The position numbers and the translations under genes were made by a program. Source: Conchocele bisecta (Eukaryota > Mollusca > Bivalvia > Lucinida > Thyasiridae). Taken from it: a DNA stretch of 64,000 nt. Under the pieces are notes generated by a model. That model searched no databases. It was not told the DNA's origin and saw only the letters and a list, made by a program, of their open reading frames with translations. Location of the stretch: NCBI GenBank assembly GCA_029237695.1, contig CM055278.1, positions 74,256,297-74,320,296 of the forward strand, given 5' to 3'. Below, piece after piece: positions 12,501 to 24,500 of this stretch (the stretch's first letter is position 1; every line of letters begins with the position of its first letter).

Positions 12501-15500
12501 ATCATAAAAGAGTTTTCGAAAATGAAAGATGTGCTTAAATTTAAACAAAAAGAACTGAAAGGAAAATGGCTAGGAAACAAACCGAGAACAGCAGAGCCCC
12601 TGGAGGACCAACACATACAGAAAATGTATACTGCAAAGACTGTTGGTGGCGGCAATGCGCGGGCCCTACTACACTCTATGTGACTCATATGTTCAACATA
12701 GTTCGGGATGAGGACAGGACAGGAGATGTAGGATGATGTACAGCCTCCGGTTGGGTGATGTCACTCTAGGTTTCGACGAAAGTTGCGGAACTGAGTATAT
12801 TGTACTCGACACAGAGGGACAGACGAAAATAAGGACAGATGTTAACCCCAAGGACACCCTTAACTCTTTGCATGCTAGTGGTGAAAATAACATCCAACAT
12901 ATTACGAGGATGCTTCTTATTTCTGTCTGTATATATCATTAAGTCTTGTAATTTCATTATAATTGCGTCCACCGGACTCAATTCTAATGAAATTCATAGA
13001 CATATTCATGATATTTATAGGGCGAAATAAATAATATTTTATGTACATTTATAATGAATTGTAGTCTGCATTTTGTTTAGCTAGTTATAGCCCACAAACT
13101 TCCCAGCATGCAAAGAATTAATATAAATAGAGGATATTTGTTGTTTTCAGTGTAAGATCAAATTTTATTTTGTGACTAACGGGGAATTACTGAGATTTAT
13201 TAGTGAAATATCACTTATAATACGATAACGTTACATGCCAAATACACTTGTTGCCGACAAAAATCGTTTTAACTCCTGAATTAGGTTGATCCAATGAAGG
13301 TGATGTGGCCACGTGAGTCGTGCTTCATAGTTTTTTGGGACGATTTTGGCCATTTTGTGGAATTAACAATAATCATTGACATGGTCGGCAAATAAAACGT
13401 GTGTTAAATAAAATACGTGTTTCACTTAAACTTTAAGTATGGCTTTTTCTCCAAATTTAACGCATTTTCCCCGGTTGTGTTGTGTCTGTAGTGATGTCAG
13501 CCATCTTGGTTTTCGTGTATTGTATCGATTCAGGTGTGCGAAATGACGTTGTCAAGTTAGTAATCCTACACGCTACAATTTGCATAAACTGAAGCCATCA
13601 CAGGCGCTCGGATTGTTCAACAAAAATAATAGAGAGTCGCATTTCATCACACTATCGGTTTATTTAATGATTAGGATGCCTGTTTTGTTGAACGGGTATA
13701 TAATAAATACCGGTAGGTTATTGGATTTGTACGGAAATATATTTTGGCGTACTCGTTCCAGCCGAACGAACTCGTATGCCGAAATATATTTCCGTACAAA
13801 TCCAATAACCTATAAATATTACACTGTTTGAAACTGTGATAAATACGGGTTTGAACTGTGGGAATATGGCTTTTCAACTATGAAAATATAACATTACAAG
13901 CCGAACTACTAATTCAATCTTCCACTGAAAACAACAAATATCCTCTATATTTTTCATCGAGTGAACACCAAACGTAGTATTTTCACGAGTGGCGAAGAAT
14001 TAATATAAATAATAATAAAACAAATAAATTGCCAAAATAATATTTTATTTTGATATGTAAACAAATACTGATCAATTAATTTAATAAACTAGTAACCAAA
14101 TAAAAAAATGAAAATAACAGAACAATTGACATAAAACAGCATTCCAATTTGAGGAACACTGGCGAGACCCTGTTCATTTGTACCGTCTGTACCGACCACC
14201 TGGCGAGACACCCTGTTCATTTGTACCGTCTGTACCGACCACCTGGCGAGGCACCCTGTTCATTTGTACCATCTGTACCGACCACCTGGCGAGACACCCT
14301 GTTCATTTGTACCGTCTGTACTGACCACCTGGCGAGACCCAGTTCATTTGTACCATCTGTACTGACCACCTGGCGAGACACCCTGTTCATTTGTACCGTC
14401 TGTACCGACCACCTGGCGAGACACCCTGTTCATTTGTACCGTCTGTACTGACCACCTGGCGAGACCCAGTTCATTTGTACCATCTGTACCGACCACCTGG
14501 CGAGACACCCTGTTCATTTGTACCAATCGTACCAACCACCTGCGAGACACCCTGTTCATTTGTACCATCTGTACCGACCACCTGGCGAGACACCCTGTTC
14601 ATTTGTACCATCTGTACCGACCACCTGGCGAGACACCCTGTTCATTTGTACCATCTGTACCGACCACCTGGCGAGACACCCTGTTCATTTGTACCATCTG
14701 TACCGACCACCTGGCGAGACACCCTGTTTTCATTTGTACCATCTGTACCGACCCCTGCGAGACCACCCTGTTTTCATGTACCTTCTGTACCGACCACCTG
14801 GCGAGACACCCTGTACATTTGTACCATCCTTACCGACCACCTGGCGAGAACACCCTGTTCATTTGTACCATCTGTAACCGACACCCTGGCTAGACACCCG
14901 TTCATTTGTACGTCTGTACCGACCACCTGCGAGAACCCAGTTTCATTGTAACTGTCTGTACCATGACACACCTGGCGAGACACCCTGTTCATTTGTACCA
15001 TCCTGTACACCCACTCTTGCGAGACACACTGTTCATTTTGTACCGTCTGTACCGACCAGCTGGCGAGACCCCTGTTCAATTTGTACCGTCTGTACCGACC
15101 ACCTGGCTAGACCAACCCTGTTCATTTTGTACCTTCTGTTACCCGACCACTGCTTGGGCCGAGACACCCTGTTCATTTGTAACCGACTGTACCGACCACA
15201 CTGGCGAGACACCCTGTTCCTATTGTACCGTCTGTACCGACCACACAGGCGAACACCCTGTTTCATTTTGTACGTCTGTACTAACCACCCTGGCGAGACA
15301 CCCGGTCATTTGTACTACTGTAACTGACCACCTGGCGAGACCCAGTTCATTTGTACCGTCTGATACCGACCACCTGGCGAGACACCCTGTTCATAATTGT
15401 ACCGTCTGTACGGCGACCTGATGAGACACCCTGTTCATTTTGTACCGTCTGAACCGACCACCCTGGCGATACAACCATCATTTGTACCAGTCTGTACGAC

Positions 15501-18500
15501 CACCTGTGAGACCCTTCATTTGTACCGTCTGTACTGACCACCTGGTGAGACCCTGTTCATTTGTACTGTCTGTACTGACCACCTGGTGAGACCTGTTCAT
15601 TTGTACCGTCAGTACTGACCACCACCTGTCGAGACACCCTGTTCATTTGTACAGTCTGTACGACCACCTGGCGAGACACCCAGTTTCATATGTACTGTCT
15701 GTACGACGACACCCTGGCGAGACGACTCCACTGTTCATTTGTACGTCTGTACTAACCCACCCTGCGAGACACCCTGTTCATTGTACTGTCTTGCATGACC
15801 ACCTGGCGAGACCAGTTCATTTGTACCGTCTGTACCAGACACCTCGGCGAGACCCCTTTTCCCTGTTCATTTGTACCCTGTCTGTACGTGGCGACCTGAC
15901 GAGACACCCTGTTCATTTGTACCGTCTGTACCGACCACCTGGCGAGACACCCTATTCATTTGTACCGTCTGTACCGACCACCTGGTGAGACCCTGTTCAT
16001 TTGTACCGTCTGTACTGACCACCTGGTGAGACCCTGTTCATTTGTACTGTCTGTACTGACCACCTGGTGAGACCCTGTTCATTTGTACCGTCTGTACTGA
16101 CCACCTGGCGAGACACCCTGTTCATTTGTACCGTCTGTACGGCGACCTGGCGAGACACTGTTCATTTGTACCGTCTGTACTGACCACCTGGTGAGACACT
16201 GTTCATTTGTACGTCTGTACTGACCACCTGGCGAGACACCCTGTTCATTTGTACCGTCTGTACGGCGACCTGGCGAGACACTGTTCATTTGTACCGTCTG
16301 TACTGACCACCTGGTGAGACCCTGTTCATTTGTACTGTCTGTACTGACCACCTGGCGAGACACCCTGTTCATTTGTACCGTCTGTACCGACCACCTGGCG
16401 AGACACCCTGTTCATTTGTACCGTCTGTACCGACCACCTGGCGAGACACCCTGTTCATTTGTACCGTCTGTACCGACCACCTGGCGAGACACCCTGTTCA
16501 TTTGTACCGTCTGTACGGCGACCTGGCGAGACACTGTTCATTTGTACCGTCTGTACGGCGACCTGGCGAGACACTGTTCATTTGTACCATCTGTAACGAC
16601 CACCTGGCGAGACCCTGTTCATTTTTACCGTCTGTACCGACCACCTGGCGAGACACCCTGTTCATTTGTACCGTCTGTATCGACCACTTGGCGAGACACC
16701 CTGTTCATTTGTTCATTTGTACCGTCTGTACTGACCACCTGGCGAGACCCTGTTCATTTGTACCATCTGTACCGACCACCTGGCGAGACCCTGTTCATTT
16801 GTACCGTCTGTACCGACCACCTGGCGAGACCCTGTTCATTTTTACTGTCTGTACCGACCACCTGGCGAGACCCTGTTCATTTGTTCATTTGTACCGTCTG
16901 TACCGACCACCTGGCGAGACACCCTGTTCATTTGTACCGTCTGTACGTGACCTGGCGAGACCCTGTTCATTTGTACCATCTGTACCGACCACCTGGCGAG
17001 ACCCTGTTCATTTGTACTGTCTGTACCGACCACCTGGCGAGACCCTGTTCATTTGTTCATTTGTACTGTCTGTATCGACCACCTGGCGAGACACCCTGTT
17101 CATTTGTTCATTTGTACCGTCTGTACCGACCACCTGGCGAGATACCCTGTTCATTTGTACCGTCTGTATCGACCACCTGGCGAGACCCTGTTCATTTGTA
17201 CCGTCTGTACCGACCACCTGGCGAGACCCCGTTCATTTGTACCATCTGTACCGACCACCTGTCGAGACACCCTGTTCATTTGTACCATCTGTACCGACCA
17301 CCTGGCGAGACACCCTGTTCATTTGTACCGTCTGTACCGACCACCTGGCGAGACACCCTGTTCATTTGTACCGTCTGTACCGACCACCATGGCGAGACAA
17401 CCCTGTTTCATTTGTACCATCTGTACCGACCACCTGGCGAACACACCTGTTTCATTTGTACCATCTGTACCGACCACCTGGCGAGACACCCTGTTCATTT
17501 GTACCATCTGTACCGACCACCTGGCGAGACACCCTGTTCATTTGTACCGTCTGTACCGACCACCTAGCGAGACACCCTGTTCATTTGTACCATCTGTACC
17601 GACCACCTGGCGAGACACCCTGTTCATTTGTACCGTCTGTACCGACCACCTGGCGAGACCCAGTTCATTTGTACCATCTGTACCAACCACCTGGCGAGAC
17701 CCCGTTCATTTGTACCGTCTGTACTGACCACCTGGCGAGACACCCTGTTCATTTGTACCGTCTGTACTGACCACCTGGCGAGACACCCTGTTCATTTGTA
17801 CCGTCTGTACCGACCACCTGGCGAGACACCCTGTTCATTTGTACCATCTGTACTGACCACCTGGCGAGACCCAGTTCATTTGTACCATCTGTACCAACCA
17901 CCTGGCGATACCCCGTTCATTTGTACCGTCTGTACTGACCACCTGGCGAGACACCCTGTTCATTTGTACCGTCTGTACCGACCACCTGGCGAGACCCAGT
18001 TCATTTGTACCATCTGTACCAACCACCTGGCGAGACCCCGTTCATTTGTACCATCTGTACCGACCACCTGGCGAGACCCTGTTCATTTGTAACCATCTGT
18101 ACTGACCACCTGGCGAGGGAACCCACCAGTTCATTTGTACCATCTGTACCACCACCTGGCGTACCCCCGGGTTCCATTTGTACCGTCATTTGTCCCGTCT
18201 GTACTTGGACCACCTGGCGAGACCCAGTTCATTTGTACCATCTGTACCAACCACCTGGCGCCAGACCCAGTTCATTTTTACCATCTGTACCGACCCACCT
18301 GGCGAGGGACCCTGTCATTTGTACCCATCTTTTTAACCGACCATCCTGGCGAGACCATGTTCATTTGTACCATCTGCCACCGACCACCTGGCGAGACCCA
18401 CCCCTGTTCATTTGTACCATCTGTAACAAATCCACCTGGCGAGACCTCTGTTCTCCCTGTTCTTTGTACCATCCTTGTAGCGACCACCTGGCAGACACCC

Positions 18501-21500
18501 TGTTCATTTGTACCATCTGTAACCAACACTGGCGAGACCCTGTTTTCATTTGTACCATCTGTACCATCCAACACCCCTGGCGAGACCCTGTTCAATTTTG
18601 TACCATCTGTACCAACCACCTGGCGAGACATTTGTTTCATGTACCATCTGTACCACCATCTGGCTTCGAGGACCCTGTTCATTTGTACCATCTGTACCAA
18701 CCACCTGGCGAGACCCTGTTCATTTGTACCATCTGTACCAACCACCTGGCGAGACCCTGTTCATTTGTACCGTCTGTACCGACCACCTGGCGAGACCCTG
18801 TTCATTTGTACCGTCTGTACCGACCACCTGGCGAGACCCTGTTCATTTGTACCATCTGTACCGACCACCTGGCGAGACACCCTGTTCATTTGTACCGTCT
18901 GTACCGACCACCTGGCGAGACACCCTGTTCATTTGTACCATCTGTACCGACCACCTGGCGAGACCCTGTTCATTTGTACCGTCTGTACGGCGAGAAACGG
19001 CCAACTGACATGATGACGGCAGACAGTGCATTTTTCCTGACACCGGGAAGCAGCAATCAGACTTCTTGGTTGCGTAGAACACCGGCTGGGATCAACCGGA
19101 CATACAACATAATGAATGAGATGAAGGAAGATGCGGGTATAACCGAGAAGAGAATCACACCATATAGGTATATAACATACAGTGAAGCAAATAATTAGTC
19201 TCGCCTATCCATTGTTGCGAACGGTAACTCTTGCAATTTACTCCTGTACCGTCTGTAGTGAGTAGATTGTAAGTTACTGTTCGCAACTAGCCTATCCATA
19301 AATTCAGAGAAAGATTACTATGGTGAAACAAGTTAAATTAATAAAATCATGAGTTCTGCTATCAAAATGCATTTCTTATCACGTTTACTTACCGTATTAA
19401 GTACACACAAATAGAACTCAGAAATTACTGTAAATTTGTACAGAAAATATTAAATTTCAAAACCGGTGAAATATGGCATAGCGACAAGAGGGGCAATTTC
19501 AGAGCCGAGCTCATATTTAACATGTTTAAAAGATTTACCTGTTCTGATGCTCCGTCAAGTCCATTATTAATAAATGTTCTGTTCCAACAAGAATACTGTA
19601 GCCTGCGTTGAATTTGACATACCAGGTGAATACCACCTAACCTTATAGCAACTGTTAACGATTGTACACAAAACAGTGGTACATGTAGTAAGATCAGACA
19701 ATTATAACTTGTTAATCTCTCTCGGTCTTGTTTATCTATATTATTTTGTCCAATAATAAGAGCTACGACAGTGTCAATTCTTCATATATAGTTGGTGGTC
19801 CGTGGTAAATATTTTCTAGAATGCCATCTGCCACAATATTATAATTATTATGAATAACTTGTATATTGTAGCGTTGAAATTATCAAGATAAATTTCAGAC
19901 ACTGACTTGTAACTTGTAACACTGACTTGTAATTTGGCTACTTATGTTTCCACAAATTGAAAATACAGATATGCCTGCCATATGCGTAAATAACTACTGT
20001 CGGTTTCACGAAAGCTGCCCAAATTTTACGGCCATATAAATTCAAAAACAATATTTTTTTCGATAATATTAAATTAAAGGAAAATTTAAGAATGAGCCTT
20101 CTTTTTATTTCGTGAAATTTGGTCAAATATTGGTTTTATTACGAAAAATTGATTTGTCTATGGGAATTTAACATGGCCATGGGGGAAAAAGAGGTAAAGG
20201 AGTGTGGGAGGAGTCAAAAAACTAAAAGTTTTGGAAATTGACTCCGAAACCTAGCTAGATAGCTTGGATATGATCTAACTAAGAAAACAAAAGTTAAATT
20301 TTGAAAATCGGTCCAGGATTACTGAAATTCTAAAAAAAAATCCCCATGTTAAAGCCCCTATATGGCTCAAGTTGCCGAATTTGGCCTCCTATTGGGTTTT
20401 CCCACACATAAATCCAACAGGTTTCTATTTACACACACTTTGAAACTGTTTACATTCATTTTGGTACAAAAATGAGTTTGTAGTCGATGAAAATATCAAT
20501 ATTTGTTGATAAACAAACAGCAGGTGCGTGTTTCAAAGCCCGATCGATTTTCCGATAGACGCTCGGGTCAACTCCTCAACTCACTGATTCACGGCCGATG
20601 AATTCCGATAGCCGGAGTTTATCGACTCGCTTCCGAGCCGAAGCCGTTGGGTTACGGAAATGAAATTGTCAATATTGACATTTTGCACTGAGTGGTACAC
20701 AAAACAAGTTTTTGTTGTCTTCACATTGCGATTAAGATGTAAATCTCAAGACTTGAGATGTATCTATTAGGCAGTATATGTTAGTTTTGTGTACCAAATC
20801 AGTTGCCAAACATGTTTTTGTGTTTGAAAAAATCGGAAAATTGTAATACTGAGCCGTTCAGGGCCTTTAAATCCTCATAGACATCTTCACTATGCCTATG
20901 GGGATTTAAATGGGGAAATTGTTTTTTCGCAATAAAATCAGTATTTGACCAAATTTCACGAAATAAAAAGAAGGCTCATTCTTAAGTTTTCCTTTAATTT
21001 AATATTATCGAAAAAAATATTGTGTTTGAATTGTTTATATAGGCTAAGCCGTAAAATTTGGGCAGCTTTCGTGAAACAGACAGTAGATACATGTACATAC
21101 ATTTTTTTTTCAGCGCAAGAAAGAGACTGATACAGAAACTCAACGATGATGGTTCCACCCAACCAAATTATACACATTTCTGCACCCAAAAACGTGAACA
21201 GTTACAGCAAATTGAACACCGAGCAAACAAAAACAATATCAGACATTCTATCAAACAAAAATTGTGTTTCTCGTGACAGCCCCTTAGTATCAATTAAAAA
21301 CCCATACCCCACCCCACCCATACCACAAAAATGGCATTGCAACAGCCTGAACAGGCACATGCCATTCAGGATTCTATGCCCAACAATGTAACCGCGTTGC
21401 CAGGGTTCTTTGTTAATCCAATCTTTCACGGATATGTAAATTTCACATTTTTAAACCAAACGCTGTCGCAGCTGACTAGCACGAACCCCCAAAATACTGA

Positions 21501-24500
21501 CATTCCTACTCCCTGTCCAACTGTTGATTTCAGCCCTCGACCTCATGGCAGTGGGAATTCTGTTGGTCAGCTCCTTCAATCGCCTGACAAACAGTTAAAG
21601 TTGGTTCAGTGTAGTGATAGTGAGTAGAGCAAAATCACATTGCGTGTAGATTCCTGTTGATAATTGTGTTATTCTCCTTTATCAGTTATTTTAACTCAAT
21701 ATCGAGACAGAATGAGACACATACATAGCGGCCGCCATTATCTTGTATCGTAATAAATATGAATAAATGATTGTGCCATGGGAGCATGGCTTAAAATTAC
21801 AGATCTATGAAATGAAATGTGTTGTATTGTCAATGGTATTATTTTTATTTTATACAAGTGATTTAAGTAAATTGGTCATGCTGTAGAATCACATGATGTG
21901 AAATTGACTAATGCAATGCCTAGAATTTACAATGGGGTAACAATGAATATTATTTGACTTCAGTTGCAACTTATCCTTTATCATAAACATACATTTGTCG
22001 GCTGATTATCGCATTTGCATGTCCGATGTTGATGTCTTATAAAACAGCAAATTGACTATGACCCAAGGGTGTGTCACATCCAAGAATGACAACTATTACT
22101 TCACTAATTTTCGAGTTATCTCCCTTCGTTGTTTTTATACGCCCGTTTGAAAAAACCGGATGTATTATGTATTCACCTTGTACGGGCGGGCGGGCGGCGA
22201 GCGGGCGGTCACAGCTTGTCCACGCAATAGCTAGAGTTCTACTTGACGGATTGTAACAAAATTTGGTATGTTTATACATGTTTATCACGGCAAGACGAAG
22301 AAGCCTATTGATTTTGACTTATCTCCCCTTGGTGACCATTTTTATTTTTCGAACTCTGTATCCTTGTCCGCGCAATAACTCAAGTTCTACTTCACCGCTC
22401 GTAACCAAATTCGGTATGCATGTTTATCAAGGCAAAACGAAGAAGCCTATTGATTTTGAAAAATTTCCGATAACTTATCTCCCCTTGGCGGCCATTTTTA
22501 ATTTTCGAGCTCTGTATCTTTGTCCACGCAATAACTCAAGTTTTACTTCGCCGATCGTAACCAAATTCGGTATACATGTTTATCATGGCAAGACAAAGAA
22601 GCCTATTGATTTTGAAGAATTTCCGATTACTAATCTCCCCTTGGCGGCCATTTTTAATTTTCGCATTCTGTATCCTTGTCCACGCAATAAATCAAGTTCT
22701 ACTTCACCGATCATAATCAAATTCGGTATACATGTTTATCACGGCAAGATGAAGAAGTCTATTGATTTACAAAAAAATTTGATGACTTATCTTCCCTTGG
22801 CAGCCATTTTTAATTTTTGCACTCTGTCCTTGTCCACGCAATAACTCAAGTTCTACTTAACCAATCGTAACCAAATCGCAAGATGAATAAGCTATTGATT
22901 TTGAAATATTTCTGATGACTTTTCTCCCCTTGGCGGCCATTTTTTATTTTTGCACTCTGTACCCTTGTCCACGCTATAACTTAAGTTATAAATTCAGTAT
23001 ACAGTATTCAGTAATTTTGTGACAAGAAGAGAATGAAGATGAGCATGAGGATGAGCAAATTCAACATACCTGCTTAGTTACCTGCTTAGTTACCTGCCTT
23101 TGGTGAAACTTTTTATATTTGTTTTGGTGTGTGTTATTCTTGTTAAATTTGGTTATTTTTTATGACCATGTGTTAAGGTATTACAGTGTTAAAATATAGC
23201 GATTATATAGAAGTGTGCAATGCTGACCATATCTTGTAATAAAGCTTTTGAAGCATTGCAAACAGTTTTATATTTTTGTCTTATCTGCAGCGAAGTGGTA
23301 GTCGGTGGTAACATGCGGAATTACACCACTGCTCGTGGGTTTTTCAATAGATCGCAGAAAGAATTGCGTCTTTACTAGTGGGGTTTTCCAGATATTGCCA
23401 AGTTAAACTGAGCATGGAATTTCCTCGACTTAATATGCAAATGAGATAATTAACCCACAAACACATGTTTATGACCAAGAGCAAGTTGCGACTGTATTCA
23501 TACAATATCCAGTTATATACATGTATCTCCAAGTGTTTTTGTGAAATGCTTATTTGGAGGTACCATCTGAGACACTGCCACATTCAATGTGTCATTGACT
23601 TACTTTTTTTGCTTCATTGACCATGCCTCGGCGGGTGTATATTGTGACCTCCGGCACTCTTGTTTCATAACACTTCACACATGCTTAAGCTGTGACCCTG
23701 AATATTTTGTGTTATTATACACCCCCCACCCCGGCGTACTACAAAGTATGTTGAGGGGTCTATAGTTTTCGTCATTCTATTCGTTCGTCCGTCCGTAAGA
23801 TTTGAGTAATTTTTTTGTCGGCTCACTTGCTCTACTGTCTGTTCCACGTTTTTCTGCCCACTCAGTAGGCAAAAAATGTTCTTTATAGAAAGAGATATAA
23901 TTGGAGACATTTTCTGGCAAAATAAACATTCATTCACCATTAATCCACGTATTGATTGCCATTATTATACATTTTATGTCAGACGTAAATTTCCACACTG
24001 ACATCAGGCGCGATAAACGTGTTTCCTTAAAATGTTAATGGACATTACTATTTATTCTCTGTGTTTATTTTTTGATCATACTTTATAATCTGTCGAAAGT
24101 ATTATTTTTTCAGGTGACGCATTTAATTAGTGTAAATAATTAAAAAATATCATGCCTCATTTGCATATGAAAATAGCCTGATACCACCGCGCGTCACTAT
24201 CAGTAAAATAAATATTACTAAATGATTATATCTGTATAGCGGGCACTCATAATTTTTAGACCTGGTGGAATAGTGACACACTTTTTTTATACGACCATTT
24301 TTAAAAAACGGTACATATTATGTTTTACCGTGGGGTGGGGGGGGCGGGGACGGGGGGGGGGGGGGGGGATGGGGGAGGGTGGGGGATGGGGGGGGCGGCT
24401 GACAGAAAAAATGCATAGTTCGTGTACACATCTTCTCCGAAACCGTTCCGTCGATCAATCTGAAACTATACACACGTCTTCTACACATATTGAAGATGTG

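Larger units (their letters stand above)
19168..21113 (+). other. Possible intron of the Crypton-like gene
   Basis: The donor is TATAG/GTATAT at 19,168 and the acceptor is a T10 run plus CAG ending 21,113. Joining them gives a Ser codon and the run TPYSARKRL, matching the family's box-II region. It contains a palindrome (19,214-19,288), about 700 unrecognised AT-rich bases (19,290-19,990) and a 1.1-kb inverted-repeat element. A transposon insertion at this point is the alternative. Confidence 0.5.
12104..21627 (+). pseudogene. Crypton/KIAA1958-like tyrosine recombinase relic in the kinase intron
   Basis: Four coding pieces in the same order and orientation as the family: 12,104-12,865 (N-terminal core and box-I Arg), 14,130-14,200 and 18,990-19,167 (KRPTDMM...FFLTP segment), and 21,114-21,627 (SARKRL, PPNQII, NSYS and the C-terminal tail, ending TAG). 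Together they are about 1.5 kb, the size expected for a Crypton recombinase. Family role: DNA cutting and rejoining through a nucleophilic tyrosine. The relic has at least three frameshifts (near 12,352, 12,715 and 21,145) and two nonsense codons (12,681 and 12,699), and the GHK-type motif reads APK, so it is not functional. Recognition is from memory of the family, without alignment. Confidence 0.75.

Noticed and set aside
12224..12688. 154-codon minus-strand frame
   Set aside because: It is antisense to the recombinase relic and has no recognisable motif.
14161..18990. CRISPR-like regular repeat
   Set aside because: Units are contiguous with no unique spacers, in a eukaryotic intron; no cas genes.
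14149..19198. Very long open frames (up to 465 codons) across the minisatellite
   Set aside because: They exist in several overlapping frames and both strands because the 41/43-bp unit lacks stops. They are repeat artefacts, apart from the recombinase remnants at the two edges.
22263..22844. 193-codon repeated protein
   Set aside because: Same 156-bp repeat as above; listed only as an observation.
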